Part shown: piece after piece, positions 1-10,490 of the stretch
Layout: the number at the start of each line of letters is the position of its first letter
How positions within the stretch are numbered: the first letter of the stretch is position 1
Source: Rhynchopus sp. YZ270_cl-10
Taxonomy: Eukaryota > Euglenozoa > Diplonemea > Diplonemida > Diplonemidae
NCBI GenBank assembly: GCA_964035575.1
Contig: OZ037847.1
Span: 1,324,001-1,388,000 of the forward strand
Direction: 5' to 3'
DNA length: 64,000 nucleotides
Translations under genes and position numbers: made by a program
The notes under the pieces: generated by a model
Told to the model about the DNA's origin: nothing
The model's input: only the letters and a program-made list of their open reading frames with translations
Databases searched by the model: none

Positions 1-535
1 TCCCGTTTTTTTGCATACCTTTCTGGTTGGTTTAACCCCTTTTTTTTCTCGCTTTTATTCACCCAGAACACTTCTTTACATCCCTGAGGTGGTTTGTCTG
101 TAATAACAATCTTCGATTTGCACCACACAATTATGATAGCAAATATCTGTGTGCATAGCAAGATACATCTGCCTCTACAGATGGCAGTCTTGATTGTGTG
201 TGTCATCAGCATTTTTTGGCATACTCGTCATCGTCCTGTCAAACTATAGTGGAGCTCATCCTGGGGTGTCCATGAAAATCAGAAAAAAAAAAAAAAAAAT
301 ACCACCAAAAAAATCACAACTGCAAAAAGAGCAACCCCCTCAATCAGTCTACACGAACATCAGAAAAAAAAATACCCCCCAAATTTGTCTGTGTTCATGA
401 GGTGTCAGTGTCATTTTTACCAGAGGCGGGGGGAATTTTTTTCTCTCGTCTTTTTTTTTCTTCTTTTTTTTTTTTGCACAAATTTCACTCTGTATGTGTC
501 AGTCAGGCACATTGCACTCTTCATTAGTTTTTCTT

Positions 536-567
536 GATGTGCACGAGAGGCACATTCATCTTTTCAA
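536..567 (+). repeat. Hairpin-family unit, stem TGTGC/GCACA
   Basis: Stem TGTGC (538-542), loop ACGAGAG (543-549), stem GCACA (550-554), followed by TTCATCTTTTCAA. This is one of the cleanest members of the dispersed family described in the findings. Confidence 0.75.
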
Positions 568-1664
568 GGTTCTCTTTTCTTTTTTAAAAAAAAAGTTTGG
601 GTACATTTAGTGCACCCTATTATACCATCTATTCAGTAGAATAGTTAGTATCTGAAACAATTTTCTCTTTTCCTTTATACACGAGAGGTCTTTTTGAAAC
701 CTCCACAACTCCACCCCAACCCCAAATTGGCCGCACACGGCCTTCTCAACTGCCCCCCTCCCACTCACATTAAATTTTTAACCAAGTATCCCCAGAACAT
801 AAAACTCCCAGTAATACAAGTGTATTCCAGAATATAGTCTCTATTATTTGGATGCTTGCATCCGTTGAAAAGAAACAAAAAGTGAAAAAGTGGAGAGTTG
901 CACAACGGCAACACAACCCCGAGGCAACTACACTACTCCAAAAATTTATCAAAAGAAAAGGAAAAAAAATCTTCCTTCTGTAGTACAAAAGGCTTCGGCC
1001 GACATTGAGTACAGATCGTTATACCAGTAGAGTATAACGTGATTGTCGTATACAACAAAAATATCTGCGCATAAGCAAACCCTTCGATCAGTCTGCAATC
1101 CGTTCAAAAACCTTCGTTAGGGAGGTGGAGTAAAGACTTCGTTTTTTTCCCTTCTTCTGTTGTTGTAGCCATATACAGTTTCCCTGCACCCTAAGCAAAC
1201 ATTCTTACTTTAGATGTGTGCATCAGAGGTCATTCGTCTAACAAGTTTTCTGTCTTTTTTGGTTCATTCGGTTCGTTTCTGTTTTGATTTTTTTTTTAGT
1301 CGCAATTTATGTACAAAAAAGCAGTGTTCTGCATGCCCAAAGAATTTCAACACTTTCAAGTGTTTCCTCTTTGGTCACATCTGCAGTTATTTTACCCACT
1401 GTTTTGTTACCACGTGAAGACCACACCATTTTTGCGTAGCTGGCACACGTTTTTTTATTTTTTCTGCTCTCAAGCGAATTAAGCACGCGAAGTTTATTCT
1501 ACAGGGAAGGCGTTGTAGCCACACTGTGCCAATAACGTTCAACCCGCCTCGCTAGGTAATCGTTATATAAAAAAAAATACGACTGAAGGCGAAGTTTTCA
1601 AAGACAAGGTTGTGCAGGGAAGCTCCCTTCCTCTTTGATTTTTTCTCTTTTTTTTTTAAAATAC

Positions 1665-1732
1665 GATAGTGGACCATCCTCGGGTGTATGCACTAATACA
1701 ACTAAATTTTCAAAAAAACGGAAAATTGCAAA
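1665..1732 (+). repeat. Dispersed TGGAGTGCATCCTCGGGTGT-type unit
   Basis: Reads ATAGTGGACCATCCTCGGGTGT, then CACTAATACAAC and an A-rich end. Related copies lie near 241, 13716-13776 (inverted), 56152 and 59993 (inside an intron). Function unknown. Confidence 0.6.
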
Positions 1733-2265
1733 AAACAAAACGTGTTCACATGCTCGTATACCTTAAATCAAACCTGAAGGAAGTAAGTACACCACACAAG
1801 TCGCCCCCTCAAAGCGAAAACTTGATACCATGCAACAGCAAACCCCGTGAGGGAGGGAGGGAACCAAAATAAAGAAGGGGGCATAAAAAACCTTTTCTCC
1901 AAAAGAGTTCCACGTAGGCGGTACAGTGTTTCGTATGAATGGTATTGTGCGTGGGGGTGTTTCACACGTTCACATTTACTTAATATATTCAGCATTTTTC
2001 TAAGTTTGCCTCTGTTCTGTTTGCTTCTTTTTTGTAAGATGTGTGTGCATGCGAGGCACTCATCATACAAGGTTCTTTTATTTAAAAAGTGTGCGTCTGC
2101 AAGAACAGCCTTGGCTGATACTTTCTGTATTAGCACACGATCGCCTTTTATGGCACGTAGCTACCTGAGTTTTTAAAAAAAGGGGGAATATCCATTATGT
2201 ACCCACTCCCCTTCAACCTCTTCTCCGTCGTATTCTCACTCCCTTATTCAGATAGCCCCCCTTTT

Positions 2266-2297
2266 CCTCCTCCTCCTCCTTCTCCTCCTCCCATCAG
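2266..2297 (+). promoter_or_regulatory. Putative trans-splice acceptor for the kelch gene
   Basis: A long CCT/CTC pyrimidine tract ends in CATCAG, 12 nt before the ATG at 2310. No coding exon is seen upstream, so a spliced-leader acceptor is the simplest reading (inference). Confidence 0.6.
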
Positions 2298-2309
2298 CAC
2301 ACTCTGACA

Positions 2310-3215
2310 ATGTTTCGCCGCATGGACACACAGTACGGCGGACCCTCCCCTCGCTCTGGACACATGGCAGAAACGGGGGAGGATGGGACGATCTACTTCT
2401 TTGGCGGCCAAGGCAAGAGACGGCACAGTACACTGCACTGTTTTACCCCTGCGGATGGTGTGTGGGTGGAGGTTGATACGGAAGGGGCCGTTCCGCCGCC
2501 ACTGTGCAAAGGCAGCCTGACGTATCTCGAAGGAAGTCTCTACCTCTTTGGTGGGTGGGGCGAAGGGAGGAAGAAGCTGAACACCATGTGGCGCATCACC
2601 CCTGGAGTCTGGGTATGGGAGGAGGTGCGTACTGCAGGAAGACCCCCGCCGCGGAGCAGCCACTCCTGCGCTGTGGTTGGGGCGAAGATGATCCTCTTCG
2701 GCGGTATCGGCGACAATAAATACAACGATTTATGGCAGTTTGACCCAAAGCGGTGTGCATGGTCGCCTATCTCATGCGAAATCTCACCGCCACGCAGAAG
2801 CAGCTACGGTGGGTTGCATCTGAAGGGCAACGCATTGTATCTCTTTGGTGGGTTGGGGTGCGGGCAGTTCAATGATGTGTGGAGGCTGCAGCTGCCGGAG
2901 AAGCCTGCCGACAAATTTTTCTGGACCGAGGTCAAGACGACGGGGTCAGCACCGAGCAAGCGTGGTCGCCACTCAACAGCGATCATAGGTGATATGCTCC
3001 TTACCGTGGCAGGGACAAACCTGCGTCGTTGCTTTGCTGATGCGCATGCCCTCAACCTCAACACAAACGAATGGACAGAAATCCCCCTCACAAAATACTT
3101 CGCACCAAAGGAAGCATGTGCCGTGGTGACAACTGACACCGGGTTCTATCTTCATGGCGGAATGCAAGGTGCACAGACCTGGTTCGACGATATGTGGGAG
3201 GTCAAGGCTCCTTAG
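2310..3215 (+). CDS. Kelch-repeat beta-propeller protein
   Basis: Single-exon 301-residue protein made almost wholly of kelch repeats. Successive blades show the hydrophobic-GG signature at about residues 29-33, 78-82, 128-132, 178-181 and 285-288, each followed after some residues by a Trp such as LWQF, DVWRL or DMWEV. One blade near residue 230 has a degenerate AG in place of GG. Kelch propellers are protein-interaction scaffolds, often cytoplasmic or bound to E3 ligases or actin; no BTB, F-box or other partner domain is present, so the role is not assignable. There is no signal peptide or membrane segment. The start is the first ATG after the acceptor. The fold is certain; the function is unknown. 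Confidence 0.92.
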   Translation: MFRRMDTQYGGPSPRSGHMAETGEDGTIYFFGGQGKRRHSTLHCFTPADGVWVEVDTEGAVPPPLCKGSLTYLEGSLYLFGGWGEGRKKLNTMWRITPGVWVWEEVRTAGRPPPRSSHSCAVVGAKMILFGGIGDNKYNDLWQFDPKRCAWSPISCEISPPRRSSYGGLHLKGNALYLFGGLGCGQFNDVWRLQLPEKPADKFFWTEVKTTGSAPSKRGRHSTAIIGDMLLTVAGTNLRRCFADAHALNLNTNEWTEIPLTKYFAPKEACAVVTTDTGFYLHGGMQGAQTWFDDMWEVKAP

Positions 3216-3368
3216 TGGGGGGAGGGGGAGGGAGGGAGAGAGGTGTTTCCATTAGTGTGCCCATGAGGGGTGCGGTTTGCTAGCCATAGTTCGTGTTGAT
3301 TGGGGTGTGTGAGAGGCGCACTTCGTCTACACAAGTTTTATTCTTTTTCTTGTTGTTGTTTCCCTTCT

Positions 3369-3390
3369 GAAAGCCGTACGTTCGGCTTTC
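3369..3390 (+). repeat. Perfect 8-bp hairpin
   Basis: GAAAGCCG (3369-3376), loop TACGTT, CGGCTTTC (3383-3390), followed by ATATTCACTTTATTT. The loop departs from the family consensus but the downstream pattern is the same. Confidence 0.6.
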
Positions 3391-3410
3391 ATATTCACTT
3401 TATTTCCAGG

Positions 3411-3442
3411 GTAAGCGTGAGAGGCTTATCTTACCAACTTTT
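3411..3442 (+). repeat. Hairpin-family unit, stem TAAGC/GCTTA
   Basis: TAAGC (3412-3416), loop GTGAGAG (3417-3423), GCTTA (3424-3428), then TCTTACCAACTTTTC. Confidence 0.7.
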
Positions 3443-3670
3443 CGTTGTTGTTACAAAAAAACTGAAAAACAAAAACCTTGACACAGGAATAGTCTCAAAA
3501 ATCTAACCTTGCTTCTTTCCCTCCCTGTGTCGGTGATTGTTGACATTTCTCAAAAAAGAAAAGGAAATGATACCCCCTTCCCTCTGCTGATTTGCAACGT
3601 GCCTATTGCTACACATACCCTGTGCAACAACAAATGCAGATTTTCACTTTTTGCATAAACACAAGACAAT

Positions 3671-5211
3671 ATGCGCCACATGGCGACGTTAGCAGCAGTG
3701 GCCTGCACACTGTGCTGCAGCGAGGTGGCAGGGCTGAGCATCCCTGGTGACTGCACGGTGCTGCCCGCATCTGGGTCGCAGACACACAAGGAGGGCTCGT
3801 CGCAGTACTCAAACGACGAAGACCTGTGCTGGAAGGTGCCTGCATGCGGGACAGGGTACGAGGTGACGGTATCGTTCTCGGCTTTCGATGTGGAGTCTGG
3901 GTACGACTTTGTGACGGTGTGGGCAGACAACGGGGCGGGTGTGTACAGCCAGGTGTCGCAGACGTCTGGGACGAGTGCCCCTGCAGATGCGAAGAACGGG
4001 GCACACGCAGTGGCGGTGCAGTTCAAGTCTGACTATAGTGTGACGCGCGCCGGGTTCACATTTGCGTGGAGCTGTGTTGCGACAGAGACGCCGCCGCCCA
4101 CACCTGCACCCACAGCCGTGCCAACAGCCGTGCCGACACCTGCCCCCACAGCAGTGCCATGCCCACCACGTGTGCGCCACGCGTGGTCGCAGCTGTCGTG
4201 TGCAGACCGTGAACACTACATTGCGGCTGTGGCAGCACTGAAGACGCAGAAGCGGTCTGTGTACGACGCTATTGAGATGTCGCACGTGACGAACTCAGAG
4301 ATTGCACACGGGACGTCTGCGTTCCTGCCGTGGCACAGGTGGTTTGTGCTCGGGTACGAGAACGCCCTGCGGTCGCTGCCTGGGTTCGAGTGTGTGACGG
4401 TGCCGTACTGGGACGGGAGCAGGACATGAGCCTGCAGACGTGTGTGTGGAAGATGAACACGTTTGGGCCGACAAACCCGACTGGGACGACGGACAGCGCA
4501 ACGTCCTGTGTGGACAAGGGTGTGGCTGCAGGGTGGACCACGTCGCAGCCGGGGAACCCATGCCTGAAGCGCCACAGCCCGATCTTTGGTGGGGGTCCGT
4601 ACGGGGCGGCGAACGTGGGGAGGGAGGTTGTGGCCACAGACTACGCGTCCTTCAGCGCAGGGTACGAGTCAGGAGCACACCAGTCTGTGCACTCGTACAT
4701 TGGGGAGACGATGACGACGAGCTGGAGCCCTGCAGACCCGCTGTTCTTCCTGCACCACGCAAACATCGACAGAACGTACGCCCTGTGGCAGGACTACCAC
4801 GGCTACAGCGCCGTTGCTGCAGGGAGCCTGACGACAACACACTACGAGGCGAGGTACGAGGGCGGGGATGTGGCGGACGTGGCGCTCGATGCCACCCTGC
4901 CCTTTGCGCACGATGCCACGGGCACGACGAGCGAGTACCTCGCTGGAAGCATCAGCGCCCGCAGCCTGCACAACATCCAGGACATGCCTGGGGGCAACAG
5001 CTACACCTACGGGGTCGACGGGCTGGCACGCTTTATTGTGGCCGAGTACGCGACGGCACCCGTGGGGGGCTGGACGTGGCTGGAGGAGGCGTCTGCCGCA
5101 CTCACCCCTGTCACGTGCTGTGGTGACGGCAGCATCGATGACGGTGAGCAGTGCGACGACGGGAACACTGTTGATGGGGACGGCTGCTCCGCCACGTGCA
5201 TGAGCACATGA
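3671..5211 (+). CDS. Secreted CUB-tyrosinase (type-3 copper oxidase) with one-base frameshift
   Basis: Signal-peptide-like start (residues 1-21), a CUB-like domain (about 24-135), a Pro/Thr/Ala linker, then a tyrosinase domain. Copper site A is seen as MSHVTN and HGTSAFLPWHR; copper site B as HQSVH and FFLHHANIDR. The C-terminus has a Cys-rich GDGxxDxGExCDDGN motif ending near GCSATC. The frame breaks right after the conserved PYWD at 4406-4414: one base is missing between 4414 and 4415, and the second frame (4415-5211) continues the domain without loss. With that base counted the length would be 513 residues. Tyrosinases oxidise phenols to quinones; a secreted product could act in cell-surface cross-linking or pigment formation (inference). 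The break may be a real mutation or an assembly error; since both halves stay intact, I favour an error or a very recent lesion. Confidence 0.85.
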
Positions 5212-5941
5212 AGACAGACACCAACACCACCCAGACACGTGCCCAAAACGCTTTTTCTTTAGGTGTGCTTTGTGCGCCTTCTCTTGTTTCACTATGATAG
5301 TATCATTAGCTTTGCCAGGTTTTCTTTATTCCTGTTTTTTTCCTTACCCCTGACTGCAACAGACAAACCCACCAGCGAACCCATGCTGGTGTGCGTGGTT
5401 GCGTTCCCCTCCCTCCCTTCCACCCCACCTGTACTCTTGTGCGGGAAGGCTTCGCAATGCAATCACGCTTGCAGACCCTTCCCAGGGAGAACAGACGCAG
5501 GTGTCCATTGAGGCACAGAGCGTCCTCTCACCAACATTGCTACTCCCCTCTTATCCCCCTTCTGTTTTTATTTTCATATTTTTTGTCTGCATGAAACATT
5601 TCATGTCGCCACTGTGCATACGAATTCACTCCTTCGACTGCCCCTACCCCCACTCCTGATCCCTTACTCCGCAGACTGATGCAGGTGTCCATTGAGGCAC
5701 AGAGCGTCTTCTCATCACAGAGGGAAACGGAACGTGATTGGACAGGGGAGCAGAAGGGGGTGTCGACTAACATAGGCTTAGGAGCATCTTACAGGCCTTT
5801 TTGTTTCCTTCTTTCGCAATTATGTGTGAGTGTGTGCACCATTAGGTGCACACTTTCTCGATAATGCTTTTTTTTAACATTGATCAAGGAGAGTCTAAGG
5901 CCCTAGGCCTAGACGCATCCTTACATAACTTTTCTTGTCAA

Positions 5942-5978
5942 GATGTGTGCGCAAGAGGCACATTCTTACAACTTTTCT
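5942..5978 (+). repeat. Hairpin-family unit, stem TGTGC/GCACA
   Basis: TGTGC (5946-5950), loop GCAAGAG, GCACA (5958-5962), then TTCTTACAACTTTTC. Confidence 0.7.
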
Positions 5979-6094
5979 GTTATAGTATCCACGCATTTTT
6001 ATCTCCCCCTGATTCCCCCTTCCCTGCTGCTCGATGACAAAAGGAATACATTCACCCGTACGTTGTTTCTCTTTGCCAACATTTTCCTATTAAA

Positions 6095-6132
6095 GATGTA
6101 TGCACGAGAGGCATATTCATCTTTTCAAACCT
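6095..6132 (+). repeat. Hairpin-family unit, stem TATGC/GCATA
   Basis: TATGC (6099-6103), loop ACGAGAG (6104-6110), GCATA (6111-6115), then TTCATCTTTTCAAACC. The A:T pair in the second stem position replaces the G:C pair of the 536 copy. Confidence 0.75.
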
Positions 6133-6404
6133 TTCTTTTATAGCCAATCTTTTCTCCCGCTTTTCTAAAAAAAAAAAGATTTACCCCTCCACTATTTCCC
6201 TAAAAATTATTAGAACACTTCAACATCAACATCAAATTCAACACCCTTTCCCCCCCCTCCCACACCGCAAAACGGGCAGAGGACCCCCCAACTGGACCCT
6301 ACATCCTACATCACAGGATTCATGACCCTGTACCTTAAAGTTATCATATTTTGAACACAATCTCTATTAACTTTTTTATCAACACCACCACCCTACCACC
6401 CATC

Positions 6405-6425
6405 TTCTCACCCCCCCCTCTCCAG
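6405..6425 (+). promoter_or_regulatory. Putative trans-splice acceptor for the EF-hand gene
   Basis: Pyrimidine tract ending CTCTCCAG, 16 nt before the ATG at 6442. Confidence 0.6.
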
Positions 6426-6441
6426 AAAGAGATGCAATAGA

Positions 6442-9400
6442 ATGGGCTTTGTGATATGCCTTGCAACGGATTTGTTGGGGCGGAAGGTGAACTTTGAGGT
6501 TACGTTGCCTCAGTTGCAACCTACGCTTCGTGATGTGGAGCACGAGGCGGATGTTGTGTTTAATGCAGAGTACGCGCGACTCGGCGTCGCACAACGCTTC
6601 GCCGCACAACGCTGGCAGGTCTACGACGAAACCCGCCAGAAATGGACCTCCCTCCGCACCTCCAACCAATCAACCCTCCTCCGCCCGGCCTGCCAGGTCT
6701 ACGCCCTGCAACGTGGCTGGGAGCATGAGATGCAGGCCCCCATCCCAAACCCTACTGCGCTGCCTCACTTCACCGCACCCCTCTCCCCTCAATACATCTC
6801 CGAATCACCACAGCGTGACTATTCTGTACCGCGCAATGAGGTGGAGCTGCAACCTCCGCAAGAAGGCACAGAAGGCGACCTGGAAGAAGCATATGAACAG
6901 CCAATGAGCGATGAAGGCAAAGTTGCCGCACTCTTCCACGAATTGAACGTACGTGGCAACGGTGCGTTGGAGATGGAGGAGTTCCGCCGTGGCCTCACCC
7001 AGCTTGATATGCCGTTCACCGCAGAGCAGTTGCGTGAAGTCTTCGTAAAGGCAGATGAAAACGCAGATGGACGGCTCAGCTTTGACGAATGGCGTCGCAT
7101 GCTTGCAAATCACCCAAACCTTCGCGATAGTCTTTACTTCAGAAGTCGAGAGTATGTCAAACGATGAGTAAAAAAAGGGGTGGGTTCCGTATTACATGAT
7201 AGTGTCAGGTGGTGGTTTAATAACAAAAAGAGCGCGTGAGGGGGGAAAAGTTCTGATTTTTTGTGGTGTTCGTGAATTTCCCACAATGCTACGAAATAGC
7301 GGGGGGGTCATGAATACCAATGTGTCTTCTATTTGATGTTGCATCTTAAGACGCAGTGATTACCAACCTTTTATTATTGCAGGTTCTGGGAAGATGCAAA
7401 GCTTCGTCAGGACATGAAGTCCTCGACAGACCAGCTGGAGGCGCTTCAGCACCGCGAGCAGCTAACACGGGTATGTGCCTTTTGTTTTTTTTTCATCCAA
7501 AAACCCCCTTTTACCCTATCCTACAATACCACCTCAACCCTTCCCACAGAATGTATGGCAGTCAGTGCAGGACGATCTGCGTGCTTTAACTGAGCGAGTC
7601 GAGACACGGCGACAGGTATAGCCTCCCCTCATAACCCCCCACCTCCCTCCACAGCGAGCATTTTATAACAAGGTGACTAAACACAGAGAGGGTTGGGTTC
7701 ATCGTATAAACTTTTCTCTTTTCTTTTATGTTCTGCAGAAATGGAGGTTTGGCGATATTCCTCTATCAGTATATTTGGTTCCTTCTGGCGTCGACCACGG
7801 AACTGCCGCTCTATATTTGTGTTTCGTGTTTCGTGCACAAAAGGAAACCCTTGAGTTTTACATCAAACCCCCTTTCCAGAATACGGAACGCCTGGCAGAG
7901 TTGGTTGCACAAAGAGAGCGTGCGTCGGAGGCTGCGCTGAGTGACGTGGCGCATTCACAGAGACATCTGCAGGAGATTGAGACTGAGGCGGCGAAGGGGA
8001 GAGAGGCATGTGAGCAGCGCCATGGTGTGTACACAACGCTTGCGACGGACGTAAAGGCGCTTGAAGAACGTCTCGTGCACGCACAAACGTCTGCCGCAGA
8101 GGTGCTCAGGGAAGAGGACATCGCTGCCGCGCAGAATGCCGAGACAAAACACCAGGCAGACGCCTTCCGGAACAAAACCATTGAAAAGGCAGGCATCTTC
8201 CGCCAAGCGCACGAAAGGGAGCGGGAGGCGAAGGAGCTGATCACTGCTGCGCAGGATGAGACCTCGGTATGAAAAATCTTTGTCAAATTTTTAACCCTCC
8301 CTCCACAGAGGCTGGAGCACAGCATCAGTGTGTGCGATGGGAATATTGAGAATGTGACGCAGGCAGCGTTTGTGGCGGAAGGTGAGTTGGCGCGTGTCGC
8401 GTCTGAAGTGGCAGTGGCGACGGAGACGTGCCAGGGTGTGCTGCAGGTAGTGGCAGCGGCGCGTCTGGAGGAGGAAGCGTCCATGCGTACGGCGCTAGAG
8501 GCACAGCGCAAGGTCGATGCTGCAGAAGAGGCGATCCGCACGCAGGCGGACGCACTCACACACCTCGCAGAGCAAAGGGAGCTTGCAGCAAAGAACGAAC
8601 AGCGGATAATAGACCAAGAAATCCGCCTCCGAATGCAGCGGCAGTCTCTTGAGCAAAATGTATGAGTTTTTTTCCCCCATGAGGTGGAATTTTTCAGTGC
8701 TCTCAAGATCCTCCACGTAGGGGAGGATATTTCCTCCAGGGGCTTTTTTTTTTTTTTTCCAGGCTTTTTTGGTGGAGGATTTCCTCCATTTTTTTTTTTT
8801 TTTTGGCGGGCTCGGGTGGAGGATTATCCTCCTAGGGGTTTTATAGTGGGGGGTCACTTTGTCTCCCCCGAGGGAGCCAATATTTTCCCGAGCCTGTATG
8901 CACCGTCCAGGGCTGCACCTTAAAAAAAATTTGCTTGCGGCGCCATTTTCATTTTTTGCTACTCAAAAAAAGGGTTCGTTGAGTGATTCTGTAGTGTAAA
9001 AGGAAGCATTTTTACACCGTACCCCAATTTTTTTTCGCCTGCGGCGCCATTTATATTATTTTTTTGCTCCGCAAAAAAATAGTTGGCAATGTCTTTGGAT
9101 ACCCTTGTATTTTGCAGCCAAAAAATGCAACGTGACCAAAGCTGCAAAATTTTTGCCATTTAAAAAAAATTACCCGCCGTTGCATCAGCCCCTGCTTCTG
9201 GAAGACGTATTGGTTTTGTACGGTTCGTGGAGCGTACGGTGCAAGAGAAAGGATTAGATTTCCGTTTTTTGTTATCTCGCAAAATTGACCCGCCTCTCCG
9301 CTCTGTGGCTGTCAGGGAGGCGCGCGCGAAGCGCGCGACGACCGCTTGTTGCGGGGGAAAATTTTTTTTTTTGGGGGGTTTTTTTTGCAAAAACGAATCC

Positions 9401-9753
9401 TCCTCATTTCGAAAATTCTGCTTTTTTCGTGGAGGATCTTGAGAGCCCTGGAATTTTTGGCGTTTTTTTTTTACCACATCTGGACGATTTTTTCGTTGGA
9501 GTTAAAAAAAGAAAGATGCACAGTACCGAGTACCGGGTATTACCTGGAAAGTTTTTATCCGGTAGCAACCTGGGTCTTGGTATTCTTGGTAGTGCCCGGT
9601 ACCCGTACCGGTTGCGTTTCATGATTTAGTCTGAACGGCAGCTACACTAAACCAACCGATTTATCAAAACAAAACAAACTACAGGAGGCACGCCTGAGGG
9701 CAGAGCATAGAGCTGTCATGGATGTTACCTTAGGAAGCAAATACGCTCGGTGA
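6442..9753 (+). CDS. EF-hand and coiled-coil protein, seven exons
   Basis: My exon model is 6442-7151, 7383-7470, 7550-7615, 7655-7672, 7880-8266, 8309-8659 and 9685-9753; all phases agree and give 562 residues. Two EF-hands lie near residues 160-230: the first loop starts with Asn (NVRGNGALEMEE) and is probably weak, the second (DENADGRLSFDE) is canonical for calcium. From exon 2 onward the chain is charged and Glu/Ala/Arg-rich, typical of a long coiled coil, and ends in GSKYAR. Such proteins are common in cytoskeletal or flagellar structures (inference). The 18-nt exon 4 is the least certain part: the following intron could end at 7738 instead of 7879, adding 47 residues that do not look coiled-coil. 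Intron 6 (8660-9684) carries a transposon. Family not recognised. Confidence 0.8.
7673..7738 (+). repeat. Hairpin-family unit at an intron 5' end
   Basis: The unit begins GTGACTAAACAC directly after the exon-like sequence AACAAG, so its first bases serve as the splice donor in my model. It continues through GGGTTCATCGTATAAACTTTTC and a T-rich tract to TTCTGCAG at 7731-7738. The stem is degenerate in this copy. Confidence 0.55.
8695..9450. mobile_element. hAT-like non-autonomous TIR element in intron 6
   Basis: A 756-bp element with 23-bp terminal inverted repeats that differ at one position (8695-8717 and 9428-9450); the ends read CAGTGCTCTCAAGATC and, in complement, CAGGGCTCTCAAGATC. Both sides carry the 8-bp target duplication GAATTTTT (8687-8694 and 9451-9458). 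CAG-type ends with 8-bp duplications are typical of the hAT superfamily (known family rule). The inside has repeated GGAGGAT/TCCTCC arms and a GCGCGCGAAGCGCGC palindrome but no transposase frame. It lies wholly within an intron, so it may be tolerated by splicing. Confidence 0.85.
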
Positions 9754-10420
9754 TTTTTTTTTTTTTCTTTTTCTTCTTTTTCAATAGATTTTTTGTAGTT
9801 TTTCTTCCACGACCGAATGGGGGGGAAGGGGGAACGGTGTGGAGAACCATGCCTTATTTTCTCTTAGAGCTGTTATTATAAAGAAGCAACCTGTGTCCAC
9901 TTTCTTTGCTTCTCTCCCCACCTCACCCGCACATTCTTTTCTTTTTGTTTCTCCATTCACCGCGACCCTACGTAGAACGAACACGGCAACCCCCCACCCC
10001 GCACCACCCCACCCTTTCCTTGCACCTCTTCTACACTCCATAGCTCCACCCTACTTCAATATTATTCGAGGCCGAATATCATCAACTCCAACCTTTCAGA
10101 TGGTAACCTCGAATTGGAGGTAGGAAGGGGGTCCACCCGGTGCACCATGTGCCAAGGTGGTTTGTGAACTTCTCTCATGTACCCATGAATGTGACCTTTC
10201 CCCGTGGTGGGTCTTCGTATGATCTCTCAATGCGAATCGTTTCAAGTCCTGGCTAATAGTGTATATATTCAGCTCGAAAACCTAATCGCTTTTGTCGGGG
10301 TCACCCACACCGTGCGTGTTCTTTGAGCCATAAAGATCAAACCGGTCGTTGTCGGGGACAAAATGATACACCAGGTTCACGATTTTTGTCGTTTATTCTG
10401 CTCAAAATGCCCCTCCCTCC
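9754..10420. other. Intergenic region, nothing gene-like
   Basis: Follows the stop of the EF-hand gene. It has T runs, C/A-rich low-complexity sequence and weak traces near 10090-10200 of the dispersed repeat seen at 16130 and 50930 (GGTGTCCACCC type). No coding frame supported. Confidence 0.55.
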
Positions 10421-10456
10421 TCCCTTCTCTTTCCCCTTCCTCAAACCCCCTTGCAG
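10404..10456 (+). promoter_or_regulatory. Putative trans-splice acceptor for the ZC2HC gene
   Basis: A roughly 50-nt tract of C and T ends CCCTTGCAG, 34 nt before the ATG pair at 10491. Confidence 0.65.
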
Positions 10457-10490
10457 TACAGGTCGGGTTGGGACAAAATAGAAGGGAACC

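Larger units (their letters stand above)
1..2265. other. Gene-free repeat-rich region
   Basis: No open frame here looks like a gene. The DNA is rich in T and A runs and holds several dispersed short repeats: a hairpin unit at 536-567, a weaker relative near 1213, two copies of the TGGAGTGCATCCTCGGGTGT family near 241 and 1669, and a unit starting ATTGAGTACAGATC near 1003 that recurs near 60057. A stretch at 615-662 with an internal TATTCAGTAGAATA palindrome recurs at 52478-52525. Confidence 0.7.
3216..3639 (+). other. Intergenic spacer with hairpin units
   Basis: No gene seen. It holds a perfect 8-bp hairpin GAAAGCCG/CGGCTTTC at 3369-3390, a family hairpin at 3412-3428, and near 3301 a GTGTGT/GCGCAC hairpin with loop GAGAG. 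The acceptor CAAATGCAG at 3631-3639 probably serves the tyrosinase gene. Confidence 0.6.
5212..6400. other. Intergenic region with repeats
   Basis: No gene seen. A near-identical 33-nt direct repeat beginning CAGGTGTCCATTGAGGCAC lies at 5498-5530 and 5682-5714. Near 5826-5847 GTGTGCACC and GGTGCACAC form a perfect 9-bp hairpin with loop ATTA. Two hairpin-family units follow at 5942 and 6095. Confidence 0.6.

Noticed and set aside
5263-5660. Several short + frames after the tyrosinase
   Set aside because: Composition is Pro/Ser/Phe-rich with no conserved features, overlapping direct repeats.
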